Assembly (NCBI RefSeq): GCF_900107535.1
Contig: NZ_FNRA01000004.1
Location: forward strand, 310,001-374,000
Source of the DNA: Pedobacter hartonius
GTDB taxonomy: Bacteria; Bacteroidota; Bacteroidia; Sphingobacteriales; Sphingobacteriaceae
Direction of reading: 5' to 3'
Length of the DNA stretch: 64,000 bases
A model generated the notes under the pieces. That model made no database searches and was not told the DNA's origin. It saw only the letters and a program-made list of their open reading frames with translations. Position 1 is the stretch's first letter, and each line of letters opens with the position of its first letter. Below are positions 53,815 through 62,358 of the stretch, piece by piece. The position numbers and the translations under genes were made by a program.

Positions 53815-55683
53815 ATGAATGTTATCAAAACATTAGCACAATTTGTTGGTTTAATAGAGGTGAAAAAAGCACCCCCATATTTACCCATCGAAAATTACGG
53901 GATCATAGGCAATATGAAAACCGTTGCGCTTGTCTCTTTAGACGGAAATATTGATTTCATGTGTTTTCCCAATTTTGATTCACCAACCGTTTTTGCCAGC
54001 CTGCTGGACAAAGAGGATGGCGGCAGTTTCTCCGTTGTACCGCAGTTTAACTCATACAAGACCAAACAGCTTTATATACCCGGAACAGCCGTATTGCTGA
54101 CCAGGTTTTTTTCTGATGACGGTATTTCTGAGGTAACCGACTATATGCCCCTTGAAGAGGGCGATGACAAAAGTATTTGCGCAATTGTCAGGAAAATAAA
54201 AACCATAAGAGGAAAAGTGACCTATAAGGTGAATTGTGCCCCGAGATTTGATTATGCCAAGGCTGCGCATAAGATTGAGAAAAAGGGACACAAGGAGCTG
54301 ATATTTACCGCAATAAATGATGGCGACACCATGGTGAGGCTGATTGCAGATTTTCCGCTGAAATTTAAAGAGAATGATGGTTATGCGGAGATCACCCTTG
54401 AACAGGGGGAAAAAGCCTGGGTGGTACTGGAATCAATCAGAAAGGAAGAAACGGAAAAGCTGAGGGATATTGACTTCTATAAAAGTTCCAGTTACCAGGA
54501 AACCATTCAATTCTGGAGGCATTGGATCAATAAATCTACCTATAAGGGGCGCTGGACAGATCTGGTATCCCGGTCTGCAATTACACTCAAACTGCTCACC
54601 TCTGCGTCCTATGGGTCAATGGTGGCGGCGCCCACATTTAGCCTCCCCGAAGCCATAGGGCACGACAGGAACTGGGATTACCGGTTCACCTGGATCCGCG
54701 ATGCCGCTTTTACGATGTACGCCTTTCTGAGGCTGGGCTACTGGGAAGAAGCTTCTGCCTTTTTAAAGTGGATCCATGAGCGCTCCGGTGATGAGGTGCT
54801 TCACCTGATGTATGCCATTGACGGCTCCCCCGTGATGGATGAAGAGGAACTGAAACATCTGGAAGGTTATATGAAATCGGGCCCGGTGAGGATAGGTAAT
54901 GCCGCCAAGGACCAGCATCAGCTTGATATTTATGGCGAGCTAATCGATACGATTTACCTTTACAATAAAAACCATACTAAAATAAACTACGAATTCTGGA
55001 TCACCGTGCAGAAACATATCTCCTGTGTGATCGATGACTGGAAAAAGCCAGACCATGGCATGTGGGAGTTCAGAAATGGAAAGAAACACTTCCTGCATAC
55101 CAGGCTGATGTGCTGGGTGGCAATGGACAGGGCAATAAAAATAGCCATAGACCGCTCTTTTCCCTATCCTGAGCAGGAATGGAATGAGGTGCGTGATGCA
55201 ATATATATCGATATCTATGAGGAATTCTGGAATGAGAAACTCGGTGCCTGGGTGCAGTACAAAGGTGCTGAAGCCGTTGATGCCTCGGTGTTACTGATGC
55301 CTCTGGTACATTTTATTACCGCTGACGAGCCGCGATGGTTATCTACATTAAAAGTAATTGAGGAAAAGCTGAGTACTGATGTGTTAATATACAGGTATGA
55401 CAACAGCGGTGACGCTGATGGAATTACCGGCGAAGAGGGTACTTTCAACATGTGTTCTTTCTGGTTTATCGAAGTACTGGCAAAAAATAAAGAGATTGAC
55501 AAGGCCCTGGAATATTTCGAGAAAATGACGGGTTATGCCAATCATCTTGGTCTTTTTAGTGAGCAGATTAGTAAGCGGGGCGAGCATCTTGGTAATTTCC
55601 CGCAGGCATTCACCCATTTGGCGCTGATCAGTGCTGCACTCGAACTGGATAAACAACTGGACAGGTCTAATATAATAACATGA
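53815..55683 (+). CDS. GH15 glycosidase (glucoamylase/trehalase-like)
   Basis: 622 residues from ATG 53815 (open from a TTG at 53704, whose extra 37 residues overlap the exonuclease gene and are not conserved-looking). An N-terminal trehalase-like domain (IENYGIIGNMKTVALVSLDG) precedes the (alpha/alpha)6 catalytic domain, with GHDRNWDYRFTWIRDAAF and the acidic segment GEEGTFNMCSFWFIEVLA. GH15 members hydrolyse alpha-glucosides such as trehalose or starch. No signal peptide, so cytoplasmic. The following SDR gene is separated by a structured leader. Confidence 0.92.
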   Translation: MNVIKTLAQFVGLIEVKKAPPYLPIENYGIIGNMKTVALVSLDGNIDFMCFPNFDSPTVFASLLDKEDGGSFSVVPQFNSYKTKQLYIPGTAVLLTRFFSDDGISEVTDYMPLEEGDDKSICAIVRKIKTIRGKVTYKVNCAPRFDYAKAAHKIEKKGHKELIFTAINDGDTMVRLIADFPLKFKENDGYAEITLEQGEKAWVVLESIRKEETEKLRDIDFYKSSSYQETIQFWRHWINKSTYKGRWTDLVSRSAITLKLLTSASYGSMVAAPTFSLPEAIGHDRNWDYRFTWIRDAAFTMYAFLRLGYWEEASAFLKWIHERSGDEVLHLMYAIDGSPVMDEEELKHLEGYMKSGPVRIGNAAKDQHQLDIYGELIDTIYLYNKNHTKINYEFWITVQKHISCVIDDWKKPDHGMWEFRNGKKHFLHTRLMCWVAMDRAIKIAIDRSFPYPEQEWNEVRDAIYIDIYEEFWNEKLGAWVQYKGAEAVDASVLLMPLVHFITADEPRWLSTLKVIEEKLSTDVLIYRYDNSGDADGITGEEGTFNMCSFWFIEVLAKNKEIDKALEYFEKMTGYANHLGLFSEQISKRGEHLGNFPQAFTHLALISAALELDKQLDRSNIIT

Positions 55684-55804
55684 TAGCTTCATAACCGATA
55701 AAAAACAATATTAACCCATGAAACCATCATGATCTTACGTACCAAAAAATCTAATGAGTACAAGATCATGATAGCTTCATAACGATAAAAAACAATATTA
55801 ACCC
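55679..55804 (+). promoter_or_regulatory. Structured SDR leader: duplicated segment around a hairpin with mini-ORF
   Basis: Copy A (55679-55725), CATGATAGCTTCATAACCGA onward, contains CAATATTAACCCATGAAACC. Its ATG (55718) opens Met-Lys-Pro-Ser-stop (55718-55732), with the stop inside the 5' arm ATCATGATCTT (55726-55736). That arm pairs with AAGATCATGAT (55762-55772); GTAC/GTAC extends the stem inward beyond a 2-nt bulge. AGCTTCAT and copy B (55773 onward) follow and run into the SDR start at 55805. Copy A and copy B differ by a single C in their first 40 bases. Same layout as the trpS leader on the opposite strand. Confidence 0.6.
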
Positions 55805-56581
55805 ATGAAAAAGCTGGAAAACAAAGTAGCGCTCGTCACAGGATCAGATTCTGGCATTGGACGGGCCATCGCAATAGCGTATGCTAAAAAGGGAGCAAAA
55901 GTTATTGTTTGTTACTATAGCGACGAAGAAAGGGGGAAAGACACCTTAGCCCAGGTAAAAGAGCAGCAAAAAGATGCTCAGCTGATCAACCTTGATGTGA
56001 GTGATGAAAAAGATGTGGAGAAGAAGATGGAGCAGCTGATCAAAGATTTTGGAGGAATTGACATTCTGGTGAACAACTCAGCAGTGAACGGCTCCGGTAT
56101 CCCGATCGATGAAATGGATACTGAAGTGTTTGACAAAACCCTCCGTACCAATCTTTACGGTACTTTTTTCTGCAGCAGGAAATTTATTCAGCACCGCAAA
56201 GCATTGAAAAAGCCAGGCAAGATCATCAATATTTCCTCTGTCCATGAAGAAATCACTGCTCCCGGAAATGCAGATTACAATGCCTCAAAAGCGGGAATCA
56301 GAAATTTGATGCGCACCATTGCACTCGAGGTGGCTCCTTTTGGTATCAACGTGAATAATATTGCACCTGGTATGATCATGACAGCGATGAACCAAAAAGC
56401 GATGGATGATCCGAAAGTAAGGGAAGATGCAGAAAAGAACATTCCGCTCGGCAGGGCCGGAAGACCTGAAGAGATTGCTTACCTGGCAGTATTCCTGGCT
56501 TCTGAGGAAGCGGATTATGTAACAGGAAGCACCTATACAATGGACGGCGGCCTGATGATCAACATCGGGCAGGGAGCTTAA
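55805..56581 (+). CDS. SDR-family oxidoreductase (glucose 1-dehydrogenase-like)
   Basis: 258 residues. Classical SDR: TGSDSGIG (12-19), NNSAVNGSG, and the catalytic Tyr158-xxx-Lys162 in DYNASKAG, plus the family end TGSTYTMDGGLMINIGQGA. Resembles bacterial glucose 1-dehydrogenase and general-stress SDRs, NAD(P)-dependent. Unlike the SDR at 17902, its active site is intact. Downstream of GH15 glycosidase with a long structured leader; the glucose link between them is plausible but inferred. Confidence 0.92.
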   Translation: MKKLENKVALVTGSDSGIGRAIAIAYAKKGAKVIVCYYSDEERGKDTLAQVKEQQKDAQLINLDVSDEKDVEKKMEQLIKDFGGIDILVNNSAVNGSGIPIDEMDTEVFDKTLRTNLYGTFFCSRKFIQHRKALKKPGKIINISSVHEEITAPGNADYNASKAGIRNLMRTIALEVAPFGINVNNIAPGMIMTAMNQKAMDDPKVREDAEKNIPLGRAGRPEEIAYLAVFLASEEADYVTGSTYTMDGGLMINIGQGA

Positions 56582-56588
56582 CAGGGCG

Positions 56589-56699
56589 CCCTGCTATTGG
56601 ATAACCAAAAAATATAAGGATATGTTGTATCCTGGCGTTCTTTTGCACAGCAAATTTATGCAGCCGGGATACAACATATCCTTATATTCAGCGAAGCCG
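56589..56699 (-). terminator. Large hairpin with conserved flanks downstream of the DPP-IV-like gene
   Basis: The minus strand reads GGCTTCGCTGAA, then a 25-bp stem (56664-56688 with 56611-56635, one G-U pair) around a 28-nt loop that contains TTTGC/GCAAA, then a T-run, GGTTATCC and TAGCAGGG. It matches the flanks at 45119-45173. It follows the peptidase stop (56723) by 24 bp and lies convergent to the SDR gene. A further hairpin CGAAGCC/GGCTTCG (56692-56716) sits at its edge. Confidence 0.65.
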
Positions 56700-56722
56700 G
56701 AGAATTTCAGGCTTCGGAAACT

Positions 56723-58909
56723 CTATTTTCCTCCCGGAGGACAGTTCTGCTGCAGAAATTTGGTATAAGTCCTGCTCAGGTGTTCTCTTGTTCCGCTACC
56801 CTCATTGATACTGTGTGTACGGTTAGGATAAGACATCAGCTGGAATACCTTTTGATTTTTAATCAGCTCATCGATCAGCATTTCAGCATTCTGGTAATGC
56901 ACATTATCATCACCGGTACCATGAATATACAACAGGTTACCTTGCAGGTTTTTCGCATAATTGATTGGCGATCCTTTGATATAAGCATCCTTTGATGTCA
57001 GGGGAGAGCCCATATAGCGCTCCTGATAAACATTGTCGTACGTAAGCTGGTTGCCAACTGCTGCAATCGCAATTCCTGTTTTATAGATCTCAGGATGCTG
57101 GAACATCAGGTTCAGCGTAGACGACCCGCCGCCGCTCCATCCCCATACAGCCACTCTGTCTTTATCGATGAACGGCCATTCCAGCACTTTCTTTGCTGCC
57201 GACGCCTGGTCATTGATGTTCAGTACACCGATGTTTTTATAAATGCTCTTGCGGAACTCGCGTCCTTTAGGAGCAGGTGCGCCGCGGTTTTCAATTGAAA
57301 TATAGACGTAGCCATCCTTAGGCATATCTCCTGCGTACAAATAATTGTATCCTGTACCGTAGGTGTCGGTTACTGTTTGTGCAGCAGGCTCGCCATATAC
57401 ATAAAAAACTACAGGGTACTTTTTTGTCTGATCGAAGTTATCAGGTTTCTTCATCCATCCGTCCAGCTCTGTTCCGTCATCCGTTTTTACTTTGAAGAAC
57501 TCTATTTTGTTCTTTGGCTGCTGTACGCGGCCCAGCTGGTTGGTTAAACTGCCTTCCATGGTAAAAGGATTGCCGGTATCGAGTCTCATCCATTCCGTGA
57601 TGGGCACGATGTTAGCACTCTGATACGTATGGTTTGCAAAGATGCCATTGGGCGAAATATCATAACTGTGTGTTCCCGGAAAAATGGAAGGGGTTATCCG
57701 CTCTAAATTTCCTTTCCCATCCAGCCTCGTTTTGTACAGGTACTTCTGGGTAGCATTGGCCGGAGAAGCGATAAAGTAAAACGTATTGTTTTTTTCATCC
57801 ACGAGGCTGCTCTCAATCACATCATAGGCACCTTTATTGATCAGGGTTTGTTTTTTGCCGTCCTTACTGATGCGGTAATAATGACGCCATCCGTCTTTCT
57901 CACTGATCCAGATAAATTCTTTTCCGCCGTTGATCCATTCCCAGTCTGCTGCGGCATCAACCCAGGCTTTATCGGTTTCTGTATAGATACTTTTGACGGT
58001 GCCTGAGGTTGTATTGGCAACAAACAGGTGTGTTGTGTTTTGCTCCCTGTTGATCTGCTGCAGAATGATATCGCTGGTATTGGGTACCCAGTCCATTCTG
58101 GGAATATAGTTCTGGATATTGTCTCCGGGAACATTTACCCATGTTGTTTGCGCAGTAGCTACGTTGACAATGCCTATTTTACAGGCTGAGGGATTTTCTC
58201 CAACAACAGGATATTCCACAGGAACAACATATGGATAAATGGAGTCGGTATTGTTGATCATCAGGAAATTCTTGATTTTCCTGGCATCAATTTGCCAGTA
58301 AGCTAAAGATGTACCATCGGGGCTCCATCTGAAGCCATCCCTGCAGTCAAACTCTTCCTCGTACACCCAGTCGAACGTTCCGTTGATCAGCCTGTCGGTG
58401 CCGTCTGTAGTTAATGCTTTGGCAGTTTTTGTAGCAAGGTCCTCCACATAGAGGTTATGACCGCTTACATAGGCTACTTTACTGGCATCAGGTGAAAGCT
58501 TGGCAAACATTAAAGAAGACGCAGGCCGGTCTTTTCCTATCTGGGTAAGGGTATTGGCTTTCAGGTCGGCCAGCCAGTAGTCGCCCCTGGTTTCGTAGCG
58601 CCATACTTTTTTACTGTTGGTATAGATCAGTACTTTGGTGCCGTCGGCAGAAATAACAAATTCCTTTATCCTTAGCGGCTGGTTCATCCCTGCGGGGCTG
58701 AGCTGAGTTCTGCTCATCACTGTCTTTCTGTCCCGCTTTGGTAAGGTGACGTCTACAATTTCGCCATCGGAGATCTCATAGTATCCGTTTCCGTCTTTGG
58801 TCCAGTTGACCTCATGTTTTGACTGTGCATAAGTGTCTGCACAAAAAAAACTGATCAATAGTACAAAGACAAGTTTTAAAATAACTGGTTTTTGCTTCAT
58901 TTGGTTCAA
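56723..58909 (-). CDS. Dipeptidyl peptidase IV-like S9 serine peptidase
   Basis: 728 residues with signal peptide (PVILKLVFVLLISFFCADTY). N-terminal DPP-IV-type propeller (about 40-460) with DWVYEEEFDCRDGFRWSPDG carrying the Glu pair that binds the peptide amino end. Catalytic domain: Ser in GWSGGGSS, Asp in GTGDDNVHY, His in RTHSINEG. It removes N-terminal dipeptides in the periplasm. A second S9 enzyme is at 27756. Confidence 0.94.
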   Translation of the reverse strand: MNQMKQKPVILKLVFVLLISFFCADTYAQSKHEVNWTKDGNGYYEISDGEIVDVTLPKRDRKTVMSRTQLSPAGMNQPLRIKEFVISADGTKVLIYTNSKKVWRYETRGDYWLADLKANTLTQIGKDRPASSLMFAKLSPDASKVAYVSGHNLYVEDLATKTAKALTTDGTDRLINGTFDWVYEEEFDCRDGFRWSPDGTSLAYWQIDARKIKNFLMINNTDSIYPYVVPVEYPVVGENPSACKIGIVNVATAQTTWVNVPGDNIQNYIPRMDWVPNTSDIILQQINREQNTTHLFVANTTSGTVKSIYTETDKAWVDAAADWEWINGGKEFIWISEKDGWRHYYRISKDGKKQTLINKGAYDVIESSLVDEKNNTFYFIASPANATQKYLYKTRLDGKGNLERITPSIFPGTHSYDISPNGIFANHTYQSANIVPITEWMRLDTGNPFTMEGSLTNQLGRVQQPKNKIEFFKVKTDDGTELDGWMKKPDNFDQTKKYPVVFYVYGEPAAQTVTDTYGTGYNYLYAGDMPKDGYVYISIENRGAPAPKGREFRKSIYKNIGVLNINDQASAAKKVLEWPFIDKDRVAVWGWSGGGSSTLNLMFQHPEIYKTGIAIAAVGNQLTYDNVYQERYMGSPLTSKDAYIKGSPINYAKNLQGNLLYIHGTGDDNVHYQNAEMLIDELIKNQKVFQLMSYPNRTHSINEGSGTREHLSRTYTKFLQQNCPPGGK

Positions 58910-58959
58910 TAGTTTTTATTTTGTAAGTTAATGAGCTTGCATTTCTGCAGGTTTTTTGA

Positions 58960-60825
58960 TCAGAGTGACAGAAAGTGCTTGTAAGCTGACTGCATATAAG
59001 ATTTGGCATTCTTCAGCAGTATTGTTGTGTTTCCGGCATCCTGGGGACGGTCATTATACAGGACCATCTTTCCTACATTGTCAAATGTAACACATTGTTT
59101 GTTATCGATAAAACCCATTCCATTGTCCCAGCTGAAATAAGCAAAATTTTTCGTTTCGGGATTGAGGAGGTTTTTGCTCCATACAAAAGGCGCAGCACTG
59201 AGGTCCAGCTGGTGCAGCAGAGTAGCGGGAATATCAATCTGGCTTCCTACCTGATCCATTGTTTTTCCGCGGTATTCCTCTTTGATCACGTCTCCGAAGA
59301 ATAACAGGGGAATATGATAGCGCTGGGGGATATAAACCTCCTGACGTTCTTTCGGGAGGATATGACCATGATCGGCTACAAAGACAAAGAGTGTATTTTT
59401 ATACCAGGGTTGTTTCTTTGCCCTGCTGAGAAAGTCGTTCAGGCAGGAGTCCGTGTAAAAAGCCGTGCTTTTAAATTTATGGATATTATCGGTATTGCCA
59501 AACTTATACGTTCCGGGAACTTCGAACGGCTCATGGTTGGTCAGCGTCATCTGTGTGGAAAAGAAGGGTTGTTTCGCCGTATTCAGGTATTGCAGCTGTT
59601 TGTTAAATACAACACCGTCATAGGCGCCCCATTTGGAATTCATATCCTTTGCATCGAATTTGGCTTTATCTATCAGCAAGTCATAACCATGACTCAGTAT
59701 AAATGCTTTATAGTTGTCAAACTCGGATTGTCCGCCATAAAAAAACGAAGTATGATATCCGTTATTTAGCAATTCTCCTGAAAGCGCAGAGATCCGCTCC
59801 ATTTTTTCGGGGAATTTTACAATACTTTGCGCTGCCAGACTCGGATAACCCGCCAGCGTCCCTATGATACCTTTGTCCGTTCTGTTACCTGTGGAGTAGA
59901 TCCTGCTGAAGAATAAGCCATGGTGAATGAGGCTGTCAAATTTGGGCGTTATCCCAATTTCATTGCCCAGCGTTTGGGTGAGGTCAGCCGTAAAGCTTTC
60001 CATAATGACCACCACTATATTCGGCCGGCTGGTTTTAAGGATATGGGTAGTGGTATCTTTTTTTATGCCGTACAGGTCTTTTACCTGTTGTTCCGCTACC
60101 TGATCCGGATAATAAAGGTAGGGATTGTGATTTGAATGCCGGGATTTCAGCACATCTGCTATTAAGTTCCATTCAGTATTAACCGCAGCATGGTTGAGCA
60201 GCTGTTTGTCGCTGTAATAGGCCATGCTTTGGTTATTTGGAGAGACGCCAAAGCCCCCGCGGATCATCAGAAAAGTTAATCCGGTCAGCAGGATGCTGAA
60301 TAGGGCTTTAGCCCATACAGGAGTCCGCTGCGGCTGTAATTCCCTTTGGAGGATCAGTTTGTTCAGTGTGAGTCCGGAGGCGATCAGAACGGCTAAAACG
60401 GCGAGGTTAAAGATGATCGGCGAAGAAGCACTCGAAGCAAGGGCTTCATTAGGTGCAGAAAATGCAAACCCTATAGCTTTCGCATTGACTTTGCTTCCCC
60501 ATTCGCGGTAGATATTAAAGTTGACCACAGCGATCAGGCTGAAAAGAATAATATAAACTTTATTGAGCATCTTCAGCCAGTGCATTTCAATTTTCCGCTG
60601 TGTAAGGAGGAACCGTATCACAAAATAAAGGAGGGGTACCGCAATCATATAAGCCGCTGCGGCCAGGTCAAGACGGGTGCCGTGGTAAAATACGGCAACA
60701 ATTTCGGTAAAAGATGCATTGGGAATGTTCTTCAGGAAAATGCAGACGAAGATGAATCTGTCCAGCAGGAAAAACAGCAACCAGAAAATAAAAAACCGTG
60801 CAAAAAAAATCAGGACTTTTAACAT
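58960..60825 (-). CDS. LTA synthase-like membrane sulfatase-fold protein
   Basis: 621 residues. Five N-terminal membrane helices (about 1-195) precede an extracytoplasmic sulfatase-fold domain. Metal and nucleophile motifs: VVIMESFTAD, the Thr in GNRTDKGIIGTL, VFVADHGHI. Family members transfer glycerol- or ethanolamine-phosphate groups to envelope glycans or lipids; in Gram-negatives often modifiers of periplasmic glucan or lipid A. The substrate is unknown here. It lies 51 bp upstream of the DPP-IV-like gene on the same strand. Confidence 0.9.
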   Translation of the reverse strand: MLKVLIFFARFFIFWLLFFLLDRFIFVCIFLKNIPNASFTEIVAVFYHGTRLDLAAAAYMIAVPLLYFVIRFLLTQRKIEMHWLKMLNKVYIILFSLIAVVNFNIYREWGSKVNAKAIGFAFSAPNEALASSASSPIIFNLAVLAVLIASGLTLNKLILQRELQPQRTPVWAKALFSILLTGLTFLMIRGGFGVSPNNQSMAYYSDKQLLNHAAVNTEWNLIADVLKSRHSNHNPYLYYPDQVAEQQVKDLYGIKKDTTTHILKTSRPNIVVVIMESFTADLTQTLGNEIGITPKFDSLIHHGLFFSRIYSTGNRTDKGIIGTLAGYPSLAAQSIVKFPEKMERISALSGELLNNGYHTSFFYGGQSEFDNYKAFILSHGYDLLIDKAKFDAKDMNSKWGAYDGVVFNKQLQYLNTAKQPFFSTQMTLTNHEPFEVPGTYKFGNTDNIHKFKSTAFYTDSCLNDFLSRAKKQPWYKNTLFVFVADHGHILPKERQEVYIPQRYHIPLLFFGDVIKEEYRGKTMDQVGSQIDIPATLLHQLDLSAAPFVWSKNLLNPETKNFAYFSWDNGMGFIDNKQCVTFDNVGKMVLYNDRPQDAGNTTILLKNAKSYMQSAYKHFLSL

Positions 60826-60886
60826 TATCGCAAACTTAATTAAATATGCACCGCTAAAAATCCTGATTTTGTAAAATTATTTAATT

Positions 60887-61558
60887 TTATTGGCCACCCA
60901 TTGCTTTCAGCGCATCCATGGTAGTGAGTTCATAAGAAGAAGGAACATCCATTGAAATCGGGCCTACTTTCTCTTCTACCAGTGCTTTAATGGTTACATT
61001 GGCCTTAACACCATTCTGCATCCTGGTGAATTTCACCGGTGTAGCGGCAAGGGATTTGAATTCTGAACCCGAAATTCCTTCAGGTAATTGAATGTCATTA
61101 GTAGCCCAAAGCTCATAAGATGCGCCTTTATCATCTTTGTAAGTATATTTCTCAGCATTGTAATCGCCGATCTTTTGTTTCTCTCCTGTAGATTTAAAAT
61201 CAGTCAGAACGGGTGTTTTACCCATCATCTGCTCATTTTCTTCCTTAGAAGTTTTTACAGCATATTGCTTTTGTGCAATAGGCACATCAACCAGTACCAA
61301 ACCGTTCTTCTGGATTACATCGTTAATCACAGTGATCTTTGCAGGCCCCTGTTCCAGTTCAAGCTTAATTAAGCTCCCGTTGAATTTAAATTTTGTTTCC
61401 GGTGGCAGTTGCGCGGCCATTGACTGCTGCTCCGGGCTCAGCTCATAGGTTAGCGTATAGGTAAGTGTACCTTCATTCACCTTTTTTTGTGCATGTGCAA
61501 GTACAGCAGTGCTGATCAGGATCGCAGCCAGTACACTCGTTTTAATCGACTTTAACAT
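60887..61558 (-). CDS. DUF4412-like secreted protein
   Basis: 223 residues with signal peptide (KTSVLAAILISTAVLAHAQ). The mature part starts with GTLTYTLTYELSPEQQSMAA and has GDYNAEKYTYKDDKGASYEL, the pattern of the Bacteroidota DUF4412/GLPGLI-like beta-rich periplasmic proteins. The function is unknown. It lies between the enoyl-CoA hydratase and LTA synthase-like genes on the same strand, 19 bp downstream of the former. Confidence 0.8.
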   Translation of the reverse strand: MLKSIKTSVLAAILISTAVLAHAQKKVNEGTLTYTLTYELSPEQQSMAAQLPPETKFKFNGSLIKLELEQGPAKITVINDVIQKNGLVLVDVPIAQKQYAVKTSKEENEQMMGKTPVLTDFKSTGEKQKIGDYNAEKYTYKDDKGASYELWATNDIQLPEGISGSEFKSLAATPVKFTRMQNGVKANVTIKALVEEKVGPISMDVPSSYELTTMDALKAMGGQ

Positions 61559-61577
61559 ATTGTTTCAATTTAATAGT

Positions 61578-62357
61578 TTACCATTTAATGTTTTCTTTGC
61601 TGATAAAGGCAGCAATACCCTTTTTGAAATCTTCACTCTCCCTCACCCTGGCATTGATCTGTACGGCCAGGTTAAGTGCATTTTCCAATGCGGGATTTGT
61701 TGTTTGCCCGATCAGCTGTTTGGTAACCATCAGGGAGTTTCCCGAAGCTTCATTGCACAGCTTTAACGCAAAATCCCGTACCGTCTGACTAATTTCATCT
61801 TTATTTGTTACATACGTGATCAAATTGTAAGCCAATGCCTGCTCTGCTGAAAATAAATCTCCTGTGAGCAATATTTTTTTTGCGACTGTCTCACCAGTTT
61901 TACGCATCAGAAAACAAGATACAATTGCGGGAACGAAGCCCAGTTTTACTTCAGTATAACCAAAACTGGCTTCAGGAACGGCGAATGTAATGTCGCAGAT
62001 CGTCGCCAATCCGCAGCCCCCCGCAATGGCATGTCCCTCAACCTGTGCGATAACCACCTTGGGTAAATAATAGATTGTTGTAAAAAGTGTTTTCAGGTTC
62101 TCGCTGTCCTTCACATTCTCTTCATGGGTATTCTGCTGCAGCTGCTGCAGATAAGCGAGGTCTGCACCCGCACTAAAAGTCGTTCCCTCAGCTTTCAGAA
62201 TAATCACTTTTACATTTTCATCATCAGAAGCCTCCAGGAGGGCTGCTGTTAAGGAACTGACCAGTTCGGGGTTAAAGGCATTACGTTTTTCAGGACGGTT
62301 CAGCGAGATCGTGGCGATACGGTCTGCTACCGAATATAAGACCAGGGATGATGTCAT
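61578..62357 (-). CDS. Enoyl-CoA hydratase/isomerase family protein
   Basis: 259 residues. Crotonase fold: NRPEKRNAFNPELV, the oxyanion-hole stretches EGTTFSAGADLAYLQQLQ and GHAIAGGCGLATICD, and the C-terminal helix with FKKGIAAFISKENIKW. It handles acyl-CoA hydration, isomerisation or related steps; the acids at the active site do not decide which. It starts 1 bp after the comEC stop and is probably in that transcript. Confidence 0.92.
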   Translation of the reverse strand: MTSSLVLYSVADRIATISLNRPEKRNAFNPELVSSLTAALLEASDDENVKVIILKAEGTTFSAGADLAYLQQLQQNTHEENVKDSENLKTLFTTIYYLPKVVIAQVEGHAIAGGCGLATICDITFAVPEASFGYTEVKLGFVPAIVSCFLMRKTGETVAKKILLTGDLFSAEQALAYNLITYVTNKDEISQTVRDFALKLCNEASGNSLMVTKQLIGQTTNPALENALNLAVQINARVRESEDFKKGIAAFISKENIKW

Positions 62358-62358
62358 G

